Positions 44,840-53,643 of a stretch of DNA of 64,000 nt are shown here, in pieces. The stretch covers positions 1,488,001-1,552,000 of the forward strand of contig NC_013929.1 of assembly GCF_000091305.1 (NCBI RefSeq), read 5' to 3'. The notes beneath the pieces are model-generated. The model searched no databases. It saw only the letters and a list, made by a program, of their open reading frames with translations, and was not told where the DNA came from. The position numbers and the translations under genes were made by a program. Within the stretch, counting starts at the first letter, position 1. The number at the start of each line of letters is the position of its first letter. This DNA comes from Streptomyces scabiei 87.22. Lineage in GTDB: Bacteria > Actinomycetota > Actinomycetes > Streptomycetales > Streptomycetaceae.

Positions 44840-45957
44840 CCGACAAGATCCTCAACCACCGTGCGGAGGGTCCGGCCTCCGCTCCCCCGCTGCTGCTCGG
44901 GCCCTCCCTCGGCACGTCGACCCGGCTGTGGGACAAGGTGGCGCCCGAGCTGTCGATCACGCACCGGGTGATCCGCTGGGACCTGCCGGGGCACGGCGGT
45001 TCACCGGCGGGTCTGATCGCTCCGGGGGCGACGGTCGGTGACCTGGCCGCCCTGGTGCTCGGCCTGGCGGACACGCTGGGCATCGAGCGGTTCGCGTACG
45101 CGGGGGTCTCCCTGGGCGGCGCGGTCGGGCTGCACCTGGCGGCGCACCACCCGGAGCGGATCTCCTCCCTCGCCGTGATCTGCTCCTCGGCCCACTTCAA
45201 CGGGTCCCGGCCGTGGCGGGAGCGGGCGGAACTGGTGCGCCGGGAGGGGCTCGCGGGGCTCGCGGAGACCGCCGACGCGCGCTGGTTCACACCGGGGTTC
45301 ACCGTGCCGGCGCTGGTCGACGACCACCGCGACGCCGACCCGGCGGCCTACGCCGCCTGCTGCGACGCGCTCGCCTCCTTCGACATCCGTGAGGACCTGC
45401 CGGGCATCTCCGCGCCCACGCTGCTCGTCGCGGGCCGGCAGGACCCGGCGACCCCGCCCGCGCATCTGCGGGAGATCGCGGACGCGGTGCCCGGGTCGTC
45501 GCTCACGGAGATCCCCGGCGCCTCCCACCTCGCCCCCGCCGAACGTCCGGAAGCCGTACTGGCCGCTCTGCGCGGGCACTTCGACGGCTATGCGCACCGC
45601 GGTATGGAGGTGCGCCGCCAGGTCCTCGGCGACGCGCACGTGGACCGCGCCCAGTCGCGGCAGACACCGTTCACGGCCCGCTTCCAGGACTTCATCTCCC
45701 GCTACGCCTGGGGCGAGATCTGGACCGACCCCACCCTGTCGCACCGCGAACGCAGCATGATCACGCTGACCGCGCTGATCGCCCACGGCCACTACGACGA
45801 ACTGGCCATGCACATCCGCGCCGCCCGCCGCAACGGCCTCACCCCGGAGGAGATCGGCGCCGTCCTGCTGCAGAGCGCCGTCTACTGCGGGGTGCCGGCG
45901 GCGAACTCGGCCTTCGCCACAGCTCAACGGGTGCTGGCGGAGGAGGACGAGGACTGA
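44836..45957 (+). CDS. pcaL: Fused 3-oxoadipate enol-lactonase / 4-carboxymuconolactone decarboxylase
   Basis: 373 residues from TTG 44836 (TTGA overlap with pcaB). Residues 1-245 are an alpha/beta hydrolase with nucleophile YAGVSLGGAVGL, Asp in VAGRQDPATPP and His in IPGASHLAPAE. Residues 255-373 are a carboxymuconolactone decarboxylase domain (PFTARFQDFISRYAWGEIWT, SHRERSMITLTALIAHGHYD, GVPAANSAF). The two steps turn 4-carboxymuconolactone into 3-oxoadipate. The fusion is usual in actinobacteria. The last pathway genes, pcaIJF, do not follow here. Confidence 0.95.
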   Translation: MTDKILNHRAEGPASAPPLLLGPSLGTSTRLWDKVAPELSITHRVIRWDLPGHGGSPAGLIAPGATVGDLAALVLGLADTLGIERFAYAGVSLGGAVGLHLAAHHPERISSLAVICSSAHFNGSRPWRERAELVRREGLAGLAETADARWFTPGFTVPALVDDHRDADPAAYAACCDALASFDIREDLPGISAPTLLVAGRQDPATPPAHLREIADAVPGSSLTEIPGASHLAPAERPEAVLAALRGHFDGYAHRGMEVRRQVLGDAHVDRAQSRQTPFTARFQDFISRYAWGEIWTDPTLSHRERSMITLTALIAHGHYDELAMHIRAARRNGLTPEEIGAVLLQSAVYCGVPAANSAFATAQRVLAEEDED

Positions 45958-45993
45958 GCGGCCCGCCCGGGGTCGGGAGACCGGCTCCGGGCC

Positions 45994-46158
45994 AGGGTCC
46001 TTCTGACGGATCTCCGTGGGAGAAGGAGCGGCGTTCGGTGCGTGCTCCCGGCGTGCCGGGCGGAAGACCTCGTACGGGACGTACTCGGTCTTTCGCCCGG
46101 TGCGGCGAGAGGGCGTGCCGGGCGTCGCGACGCCGCGGAGATCCGTCAGAAGGGCCCT
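45994..46158. repeat. 165-bp giant imperfect palindrome (MITE-like or long terminator)
   Basis: The ends are 23-bp inverted repeats with 22 matches: left AGGGTCCTTCTGACGGATCT-CCG (45994-46016), right the inverse (46136-46158). The middle is also palindromic: GTGCCGGGCGGAAGACC (46053-46069) pairs 15 of 17 with 46087-46103 around CGTACGGGACGTAC. Its right edge touches the truncated end of the LAL regulator: the TAG stop shares bases 46157-46159. Either a non-autonomous insertion or a long bidirectional hairpin terminator. No target duplication was seen. Confidence 0.6.
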
Positions 46159-48830
46159 AGCCGAGGCGGTCGATCGCCTCCCGTGCCTGCCGGGCCAGAC
46201 CGTCGGCGCCGCAGGACTCGGCCAGGGTCAGGCCCCGTTCGAGTTCGGACACCGAGCGGATGGCGGTGCCGTACTCGACGCGGGCCGCCGCGTGCTCGTA
46301 CGCGGCGGGCGACGCGGCCAGATAGGTGACCGCCTGCGTGTGGAGGGAGACGGCGTTGCGGCCGGTGGCGAGCGCCGCCTCGACGCGCAGTGCCTCGCCG
46401 ATGGCGGTGTCCGTGCCGAAGCGTTCGGCACGGCGACGCACGCTCGCGGCGAGTTCGGCGGCGCGGCGCGGATCCTCGGTGGCGAGGGCCCGGGCCAGGG
46501 CTCCGCCCCAGGTGGCCGACACGGTGTTGTGGTGCCCCCGGGCGGCCGTGGCCTTCTCGGCGGCCTCCAGTTCGTTGATGCCCTCCTTGGTGCGGCCGAC
46601 GGCGAGGAGCAGCCGTCCGCGGACGGAGCGGGGTTCGGGCAGCACGATGGTGGACGGGTACGGCGGGGCGAAGTTGTACTGCTCGGCGACCTTCCATGCC
46701 TCCTCGACATGCCCGCGGACGAGGAGGGTGTCGACGAGGTTGCAGGTCGTGGTCCAGTACAGGGGCAGTCCGCGACCGACCCTCTCGGCGAGCACCAGCG
46801 ACTTGCGCAGGGATGCCTCCGCGTCCCGCAGACGGCCCCGCATGCGGTGTCCGAGCCCGACATAGGCGTGGGCGAGGGCCAGATGGCCGCCGCTCCAGCC
46901 GTCGGACTCGTAGGTCCGCAACGCCTCGGTGTACAGGCTCTCCGCGCGGTCGAGCCGGTCGGCGTAGGCGTACGTGGTGGCCAGCATCAGCAGGAGTTCG
47001 ATGCCCCACTCGGAGTCGGTCCAGCCGAGCCCGGGGGCGAGGCGGCCGTTGACGAGCGCGCGGTCGCAGAGTTCGACCACCTCTTCGGCGTTCTCGCCGC
47101 GTGTCATCGCGTCGAAGCCGCGCAGGATGAGCATCGCCCGCTCGGAGTTGTCCCGGCCGGTGCAGGTCGCGGCCAGTGCGGCGAGCTCCTGGGAGTGCGT
47201 CGGCGGCAGCTCCTCGCCGGCGTGGGCGCCCTCCCACATGTACCGCGCGGCCTGGAGCCGCATCCGGGCGGGTCCCGGATCCAGCCGGGCGATCTCCGCG
47301 TCGACCGTGCGGACGGCCTCGTCCAGCTGGTCGTTGTGCACCAGCACCTGGGAGAGGCGGAACACCGCGTCCACGCGTTCGGCGTTGTCGAGTCCCGGTT
47401 CGGCGAGTGCCGAGCGGAGGTAGGTGACGGTGGTGGCCGGGGAGGTGAGCAGGGTGGCGCAGCCCAGTTCGTAGAGCACACGCACCCGGACGTCCGGCAG
47501 GGGAGGTTCCTTGAGGGCGCGCTCCAGACAGCGGCGGGCGGCGTCCGGGGCGCCCACGGCCAGGTGTTCCTTCGCGGCGGCCCGCAGCTGTTCGACCAGG
47601 TCGGCCTCGCCGTCCGGATGGACTTCGATGAGGTGGCGGGAGGCGGCCGCGGCACCGCGCCCGGACTCGGTGACGGCCGTCGCGGCGACTCCGTGGAACG
47701 CGGTCCGGATGCCGGGCGGGATCGAGTCGTAGACGGCGGTGGCGATGAGCGGGTGCACGAATCTCCAGGTCTCCGGCGTCCACCTGACGGTTGGCCGGAT
47801 CGGGCTCGGTGAGGATGCGGGCGGAGGTCAGCAGTTCGGCGCAGAGTCGCGCCTTGGCCAGGGACAGACTGGCGAGGCGTGCCACGATCTCCACGGTGAT
47901 GCCGGTGTGGAGGATGGCCGCCGCCCAGGCGAAGCGGGTGGCCTCGACGCCGAGTTCCTCGAGGCGGGCGACGAGCCCGTGGCCTCGCGCCGAGCGGTTC
48001 AGGGCGCGCAGTTCGGCGGCCGAGTCCTCGACCGGCTCCAGCTCGCTGTCCTTCACCTTCGCGAGAAGCTCGACGGTGTTGTACGCGTTGCCGCCGGTCA
48101 CCGCCCACACCTCGCGGCAGAACGGGTCGTCGGCGTGCCGGCCGACCGTGGCGCGGGTGAGCCCGGCGGTCGCCGCGGGGGTCAGGGCGCTGAGGGTGCT
48201 GACCGGCCGGGCCTTGGCGGCGACCCGGGCGATGAGTTCGGCCCGCTCTCCGGTGGCCTCACCGGGGCGGAAGGCCATCACGACGAGGACGCACATCTCG
48301 CTCAGCCGGTCGGCGAGGGCGGACAGCCACTGCAGGGTCTCCTGGTCGGCCCAGTGGACGTCGTCGATCAGCAGGACGAGGGGCCAGGCCCTGCGCACGA
48401 GGCGGTTCACGGCGGCGACCAGGCCGTCGCAGACGCCCTGGGGGTCGGGCTGGCGCGCGCCGGGTTCGGCGAGCCCCAGGGCGGGTCCGGCGATGTCGTA
48501 CCAGTCGCCCAGGTACTCGCGGGTCTCCTCCTCCATCAGCCCGAGCAGGCCGGGCTGGAGCAACTGGCGTACGACGTTGAAGGGGACGGAGGTGACGGTC
48601 TCGCCGCCCCGTGCGTACCAGGCCGTGCAGCCCCGCTCCTCGGCTATCCGGCGGGCCTCGGTGAGCAGGGCGGTCTTGCCGACGCCCGCCTCGCCGTCGA
48701 AGACCAGGACGCTCCCGGGTGACGCCTGGTCGGCGCGGAGTTCGTCGATCGCCTCCTTCACGGCGGTGATCTCCACGTCCCGCTCCCACAGGGAGGCCGA
48801 GGCTGCCGCGCCGGGCCGTGCCTCCGTCAT
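46157..48830 (-). pseudogene. LuxR-type (LAL) ATP-binding regulator, frameshifted and lacking its HTH
   Basis: The first frame starts at ATG 48830 after GGGAGGTAGCGGG: Walker A GEAGVGKTALL, Walker B LVLLIDDVHWADQ and typical LAL text to PANRQVDAGDLE. There one extra base at about 47762 shifts frame, and the coding continues in another frame as FVHPLIATAVYDSIPPGIRT through a long TPR-like helical region to LARQAREAIDRLG. The C-terminal LuxR HTH that normally follows is absent; the end coincides with the giant palindrome. A sequencing error could explain the frameshift but not the missing HTH. It is convergent with pcaL. Confidence 0.75.
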
Positions 48831-49073
48831 CCCGCTACCTCCCCAGGTCGCCCGAACGATGCACAGGTCATTGAGCGTAGCCCCCTGAATGCCCAAGTGG
48901 AGGCGGGTCCGGTCACCTGTTGCCGTGTCGGGTGACAACGGGCGGCCGGCGGACGACGCATCCGGGTTCCCACCTGTGCCGTTGGAGGTGACGGACAGTC
49001 AACTGCCCGTGCCCCGAGGCTGATTTTCCGACCTTCCCGGTGTAGACGGGTCCTCACTGCTGTAGAAGCCGCC

Positions 49074-49423
49074 ATGACCGCATCCGCGCCCGGCCAGGAC
49101 CCTCACCCCGCCCCGGCCGGGCAGTCGCGCCGGCGTTCTTCTTCCGGCCGGTGGGCGCCGCGCTCTTCGCCAGGCTCGGTGACCGGCCGGGCCGCCGCCC
49201 GGTGCTGATCCTGGTGATCGTCCCGATGACGCCGGCGACGACGCTGATCGGCGCGCTCCCCGCCTACGACACGGTCGGCGCCCTCGCTCCCTGGCTGCCG
49301 ACCTTCCTCCGGGTGGTGCAGGGGCTCTCCGCAGGCGGCGGGTTCGGCGGCGCGGTGTCGGTGATGACGGAGTTCGCGCCCCCCGGGCCGACGGGGCCTG
49401 TACGGGTCGGCGCGGGCGGATGA
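49074..49423 (+). pseudogene. MHS-type MFS transporter fragment
   Basis: ATG 49074 begins an N-terminal stub (MTASAPGQDPHPAPAGQSRR), then the frame changes and reads FFRPVGAALFARLGDRPGRR, PVLILVIVPMTPATTLIGAL and FLRVVQGLSAGGGFGGAVSV, which matches transmembrane segments 2-4 of metabolite:H+ symporters with the conserved RxxGxxxxGxxxDRxGRR loop. It ends after MTEFAPPG, leaving most of the protein missing. A dead remnant next to the broken LAL gene. Confidence 0.7.
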
Positions 49424-49703
49424 CGTGCGGCCCCCGGTGCGGCTGGTGCTGCGGTGAGCCGCGAGCCGTGGGCCGTGGGCCGCCCCGGAGCGGGGCGCTC
49501 GGCTTCTCGCGCGGGAATCCACCGGCCTGCGAGTGAACAGCCGCGGCCGAAATAGCCCGGTTGGAAGCCAATTAAGGAGGTTGGCTCGGAAAAGGCATGA
49601 TGGGCTTGGTAATTGACCGGTTCCGAGGCGGAATCGTGCCGTGGGCGGGCCGATAACCGTCCCCTCTCATCCGGTTTTCACTCCGGCCTCATACGGTTGC
49701 CCC
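49424..49703. other. Spacer before the DUF2510 gene
   Basis: 280 bases without a gene. A patch of lower GC (49545-49625) contains CCAATTAAGGAGGTTGG, with a Shine-Dalgarno-like core flanked by CCAA/TTGG, and no fitting start codon. Otherwise nothing clear. Confidence 0.3.
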
Positions 49704-50756
49704 ATGACGCAGGTGACTCCTCCCGGCTGGTACCCCGACCCCGGCCAGACGAATGACGCGCCCGCCACCGAGCGCTGGTGGGACGGCAAGGCGTGGACGG
49801 ACCAGGTCCGGCCCGTGGGCTCGGCCGGGGGGTTCGGGCCCCCGGTCCATCCGCCGGCCGCCGGGCCGTACCCCCCGGGGGCCGGCCCCTACCCGCCGAT
49901 GGCCGGGGGGCATCCGGGGTACCCCGGGTACCCGGCCCCCGCTCCCCGGCGCGGCCTCCGGATCGGGATAGCGATCGGGGTGGCCGCCGCGGTGCTGGTC
50001 AGCATCGGTGTGGGCGTGTACGCGCTGGCCGGCGACGACCGCGGGAGCGACGGCAGTACGACCTCCCAGGGCTCGGGCGGGCAGAACGGCGGCGACGACG
50101 GTGGCCGGGGCGGCGACTCCGACGGCCGGGGCGGACCCGGCGGGCCGGGGGGTTCCGGTGGCTCCGACGGCCAGAGCCCCGCGCCGGACGGCTCCGGGCA
50201 GCCTCCGCAGATCGAGGAGGGGTACGCCACCGACACCACCAGCGGCATCAGCATCCCGGTGCCCGACGGCTGGCTCGGCGCGCCCCTGCGGGCCGGTGCG
50301 CAGGTGACGACGGAGGCGTCGTACAAGTGCCCGGCCGACGCCACCAAGACCTGCACGCGCGGCGGCGCCTACTCCTCGCCCGCCGAACTGCTGAAGCTGA
50401 AGGCCACCACGGCCGAGGCGGCCGCCAAGGAGGACATCGCCCAGGCCGCCGAGGACGCGTACGGCACCGAGGGCTACGGGAAGATCACCTCGCACGAGGA
50501 GCTGGCGTCGAAGGCGGTGACCGTGGCCGGCGAGAAGGGCTACTACGTCCGCTGGAAGGTGGTCACGGGCAAGGGCGACGACGGTTACGTCGAATCGCTG
50601 GCCTTCCCCTCCCCGGCCGACTCCAAGCGGCTCGTCGTGGTCCGCTTCGGGGTCGACGTGAGCGACAAGGCGCCCAGGCAGTCGGTCATCGACGAGATCA
50701 CCAAGGGCATCAAGGAGGCGTCGATCGACGGAGGAGGCAGCGGTCAGGGGGTGTGA
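49704..50756 (+). CDS. DUF2510-domain membrane protein
   Basis: 350 residues. Residues 5-40 are a DUF2510 domain (PPGWYPDPGQTNDAPATERW, WDGKAWTDQVRP), then a Pro/Gly/Tyr-rich segment, one membrane helix (about residues 88-112, GIAIGVAAAVLVSIGVGVYA), a long Gly/Asp/Ser spacer and an extracellular domain from about residue 175 to the end (SGISIPVPDGWLGA; KGYYVRWKVVTGKGDDGYVE). The topology is cytosolic-in, domain-out. The role is unknown; the domain resembles those of surface proteins with a PsbP/lipoprotein-like fold. Confidence 0.8.
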   Translation: MTQVTPPGWYPDPGQTNDAPATERWWDGKAWTDQVRPVGSAGGFGPPVHPPAAGPYPPGAGPYPPMAGGHPGYPGYPAPAPRRGLRIGIAIGVAAAVLVSIGVGVYALAGDDRGSDGSTTSQGSGGQNGGDDGGRGGDSDGRGGPGGPGGSGGSDGQSPAPDGSGQPPQIEEGYATDTTSGISIPVPDGWLGAPLRAGAQVTTEASYKCPADATKTCTRGGAYSSPAELLKLKATTAEAAAKEDIAQAAEDAYGTEGYGKITSHEELASKAVTVAGEKGYYVRWKVVTGKGDDGYVESLAFPSPADSKRLVVVRFGVDVSDKAPRQSVIDEITKGIKEASIDGGGSGQGV

Positions 50757-50769
50757 CCCCCACGGCCCG

Positions 50770-50845
50770 CCCACCCGGCCCCGGTCCGGGAAGGCCGGCC
50801 GGGTGGGATTCCTCTCCGCTCCGGAGGAACCCCACCCGGCCGGGG
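50770..50845. terminator. Alternative hairpins between convergent genes
   Basis: CCCACCCGGCC (50770-50780) can pair with GGCCGGGTGGG (50797-50807), or the latter region (GGTGGGATTCCTC) can pair with GAGGAACCCCACC (12 of 13). A third copy CCCACCCGGCCGG follows near 50832. The stems are mutually exclusive and serve the convergent DUF2510 and TetR genes as terminators. Confidence 0.5.
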
Positions 50846-50925
50846 GGTACGCGCCGCCCCCGTCCCCACGGTGCGGCGCGATCAGGACGCCGTCCGGGAT
50901 CGCTCCGCGGACGGCGTCCTGAGTC

Positions 50926-51540
50926 TCACGTGAGGCCGAGCGCCGGCAGCACGGCGGCCTCCATGAACTTGATGATGTACGTCTCGTCCGCGTCCCGGCC
51001 CTCCAGGACCGGCCGGGCGCGCAGCACACCGAAGATCTGCGCCGGGACGAACTCCAGCGCCGGGTGGTCCGCGGGCACCTCGCCCCGGGCCACTCCGCGG
51101 GCGATCATCGTCCGGAGCGCGTCGATCTCCGGCTCCACCAGCGCGTCCCGCAGGGCGGTCCGCAGTTCGTCGTCCTGCACGGCGGCGTGGCCGAGCGCCT
51201 GGAACAGCCGCCCCTCCAGCACATGGCCCTGGCCCGCGTGCCGGGCCACCTCGCGCAGGTCGCCGGCGAGGCTGCCGGTGTCGATCTCCGCGAAACGGAC
51301 GCTGCGGCGCGCGCGCAGGGCGGCCGCCACGAACTGGGGCTTGGTTCGCCACTGGCGGTAGAGCGTCGACTTGCTGCACCGCGTGGTCGCGGCGACGCCC
51401 TCCATGGTCACCGAGTCGTAGCCGCACTCTCTGATCTGTTCGAGCACGGCGTCGAAGAACTCCTGCTCACGCTCGGGTGTGAGTTTGGAGCGGCGCGAGG
51501 CGACGGCCGTCTCCGGCCCCTCCGCTGCCTGCGACGTCAT
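50926..51540 (-). CDS. TetR-family transcriptional regulator
   Basis: 204 residues. The HTH is near residues 22-70 (FDAVLEQIRECGYDSVTMEG, VAATTRCSKSTLYRQWRTKP, QFVAAALRARR); the C-terminal ligand domain belongs to the TetR_C group with long helices. A stop-gap of 278 bp to the divergent PAP2 gene contains a ten-copy 16-bp array of GTATCGGTAC-like elements, so this protein is the obvious candidate binder. The ligand is unknown. Confidence 0.9.
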   Translation of the reverse strand: MTSQAAEGPETAVASRRSKLTPEREQEFFDAVLEQIRECGYDSVTMEGVAATTRCSKSTLYRQWRTKPQFVAAALRARRSVRFAEIDTGSLAGDLREVARHAGQGHVLEGRLFQALGHAAVQDDELRTALRDALVEPEIDALRTMIARGVARGEVPADHPALEFVPAQIFGVLRARPVLEGRDADETYIIKFMEAAVLPALGLT

Positions 51541-51594
51541 GACTCGTGTCTCCTTCGGTCGTCCCCTGCCGAAAGGCCTGCCGGTACGCCACTG

Positions 51595-51770
51595 TACCGG
51601 AACGCCATCGTATCGGTACAGCTCCGTATCGATACCTAATCGTTTCGGAACTTACCCGTTTCGGTACCCACTCGTTTCGGTACCCTTCCGTTTCGGTACA
51701 GTGGCGTATCGGTACACTCGCGTATCGGTACTTCCGCGTATCGGTACCCACCCGTATCGATCGTCAGTAC
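51595..51770. repeat. 16-bp-period operator-like tandem array
   Basis: From 51595 ten consecutive 16-bp units follow the pattern T[AT]TCGG[TA]AC plus five variable bases plus CG, e.g. TATCGGTACAGCTCCG (51611-51626), TTTCGGTACCCACTCG (51675-51690), TATCGGTACTTCCGCG (51723-51738), with a weaker unit at each end. The core GTATCGGTAC is an imperfect palindrome. The fixed core with variable filler argues for protein-binding sites kept by selection, not simple slippage. The array fills the promoter region between the TetR gene and the PAP2/DMT operon. Confidence 0.9.
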
Positions 51771-51818
51771 CGCCAAGGGAACCAGCGCCACCAGCGCCGT
51801 CAGTGAAAGGGCCGGGGG

Positions 51819-52622
51819 ATGGAATGCCGCACCGAGCCTGCTGAGGAGCGGACCGCCGCGACAGCGCGGCCGCCGCTCGTCCGTGAGTTCCTGCTCGTCG
51901 CAGGGCTCTTCCTCGTCTACAAGTTCGGCCGGACGCTGGCCGACGGCCACACCGCAGAGGCCTACCGCAACGCCCACCTCGTGTGGGACTGGGAGCGGCT
52001 CCTGCGCCTGCCGGACGAGGGCTCCGTGCAGGCCGCGCTGCTGCACGGCGACACGCTGGTCCACCTCGCGAACGTCTACTACGCGACCGTCCACTTCCCG
52101 GCCACCGTGGCCTTCCTGGTCTGGCTGTACCTGCGGCGCCCCGCGCACTACGTCTGGGCGCGCCGGGTCCTGACCGCCCTCACCGCCGCCGCCCTGCTGC
52201 TGCACCTCGCGTTCCCGCTGGCACCGCCGCGGCTGCTGGACGCCGCCGGGCTGGTGGACACCGGGCAGACGTACGGGCCGACTGTGTACTCGGCGGTGCC
52301 GGCGACCGACTCCCTGGCCAACCAGTTCGCGGCGATGCCCTCGCTGCACTTCGGCTGGGCCCTCATGGTCGCGGTCGGCCTGATCGCCGCGACCCGCTCC
52401 CGGTGGCGTGCGCTGTGGCTGCTGCACCCGCTGGTGACCCTGTTCGTCATAGTCGGCACCGCCAACCACTACTGGCTGGACGCGATCGTGGCGGGCACCC
52501 TGCTGGCCGCCGCCCTCGCCGTGGTCCCCGGGCCGCACCGGACGAGCAGCACCGCCGGCCGGCGACGCTCCACGGCCCTCGCCCCGGCCGAGGAGCCCGT
52601 CCTGGTGGGGGCCGGCCGATGA
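51819..52622 (+). CDS. PAP2-superfamily membrane phosphatase / inositolphosphotransferase-like protein
   Basis: 267 residues, about six membrane segments. The PAP2 signature is reduced to the AUR1-like version: AFPLAPPRLL, then AMPSLHFGWALMV with the catalytic His, and GTANHYWLDAIVAGTLLA with the second His and Asp. Such proteins transfer or hydrolyse lipid phosphates, e.g. inositol-phosphoceramide-type head groups. The start ATG 51819 is the first after the 16-bp array. Its stop overlaps the following transporter gene (ATGA), so the two form an operon probably controlled by the divergent TetR protein. Confidence 0.85.
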   Translation: MECRTEPAEERTAATARPPLVREFLLVAGLFLVYKFGRTLADGHTAEAYRNAHLVWDWERLLRLPDEGSVQAALLHGDTLVHLANVYYATVHFPATVAFLVWLYLRRPAHYVWARRVLTALTAAALLLHLAFPLAPPRLLDAAGLVDTGQTYGPTVYSAVPATDSLANQFAAMPSLHFGWALMVAVGLIAATRSRWRALWLLHPLVTLFVIVGTANHYWLDAIVAGTLLAAALAVVPGPHRTSSTAGRRRSTALAPAEEPVLVGAGR

Positions 52623-53599
52623 ACGCCACCCTCGTCGCCGTCGCCCTGTCCCTGGTGTCCGCCGTGGCCTACGCGGCCGCCGCCGTGGCCCAGGAGCGGC
52701 TCGCCTCCCGCAGCGCCGATGCGGGCGTCGCACGGATGCTCGCCAGCGCTGCCTGGTGGAGTTCCGTCGCGCTCAACGCGGGCGCCGCGCTGCTGCACGT
52801 CGTGGCCCTGAAGTACGGCCCCCTGACCGTCGTGCAGCCCCTGGGCGCGCTCACCCTGGTGGCGGCCGTGCCGCTCGGGGCGCGGCTGGCCGGGCGCCGG
52901 GTCACCGCGACGGAGTGGCGGGGCACCGCGCTCACGCTGACCGGGCTGGCCGCGATCCTGGTCGCCGCGTCCGGGCCCGCCCCCGACGACGTGCTGAGCG
53001 TCCCGGAGGCCGTGGCCGTGGCCGGCGCGACCGCCGCCCTGATCGGCTTCCTCTCCCGGCCCGGCACCAGGCCCGGGCTGCGCCACGCGGGCGCGTCCGG
53101 CATGGCCTCGGGCGTCGCCTCCGCGCTCACCCAGACCGTCACGGTCGCCGCGACCGACCGCTCGGGCTCCCTCCTGGACGCCGAGGTCGTCGTGGTGGCG
53201 CTCCTGGTCGCCACGTTCGCCGTCGGCGGCCTGCTGCTCTCGCAGACGGCCTACCGAGGGGGCCTGGGCGCGCCCCTCGCGGTCGTGACCCTGGCGAACC
53301 CCCTGGCCGCCGCCCTGATCGGCCTCACCCTCCTCGGCGAGGGCCTGCGGGGCGGGACCGCGGGCGTGCTGCTCGCGGCGGCGGGGGCCCTGGTCGCGGC
53401 GCGGGGCGTGGTGCTGCTGACCAGGGCGGCACCGGCCGGGATCCGGGAGCCGGAGGCCGTGGCGGCGCACGAGGGGGCGTACGGGAAGGCGTACGGGGAA
53501 CCGCACGAGGAGCACCCGGTGGCGGCCGTTCTGGCCCTGGAGTCCCGGCACGCGCCGACGGAGCCGTCCCCGACGCCCGGACACCTCACTGCCCTGTGA
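52619..53599 (+). CDS. DMT-superfamily (EamA-like) transporter
   Basis: 326 residues with nine to ten hydrophobic helices in two halves (e.g. TLVAVALSLVSAVAYAAAAV, VVALLVATFAVGGLLL, PLAAALIGLTLL), typical of drug/metabolite transporters of the NIPA or EamA type. A hydrophilic C-terminal tail of about 55 residues (Glu/His/Pro-rich) is cytosolic. The ATG overlaps the upstream stop. It may export or flip a lipid precursor used by the PAP2 enzyme, or act as an efflux pump; the substrate is not readable. Confidence 0.82.
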   Translation: MNATLVAVALSLVSAVAYAAAAVAQERLASRSADAGVARMLASAAWWSSVALNAGAALLHVVALKYGPLTVVQPLGALTLVAAVPLGARLAGRRVTATEWRGTALTLTGLAAILVAASGPAPDDVLSVPEAVAVAGATAALIGFLSRPGTRPGLRHAGASGMASGVASALTQTVTVAATDRSGSLLDAEVVVVALLVATFAVGGLLLSQTAYRGGLGAPLAVVTLANPLAAALIGLTLLGEGLRGGTAGVLLAAAGALVAARGVVLLTRAAPAGIREPEAVAAHEGAYGKAYGEPHEEHPVAAVLALESRHAPTEPSPTPGHLTAL

Positions 53600-53643
53600 C
53601 GGCCGGGGGAGCCGGTGCCCACCCGCTCCCCCGGCCCGAGGTC

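Noticed and set aside
46001..46158. Simple factor-independent terminator only
   Set aside because: The 23-bp ends and 165-bp extent exceed a normal terminator and coincide with a gene truncation, so it is reported as a repeat with both readings.
49545..49625. A small RNA or gene around AAGGAGG
   Set aside because: No start codon at proper distance and no conserved fold visible.
51595..51770. CRISPR array
   Set aside because: The 16-bp unit is contiguous with only five variable bases; repeats and spacers are far too short and no cas genes are near.
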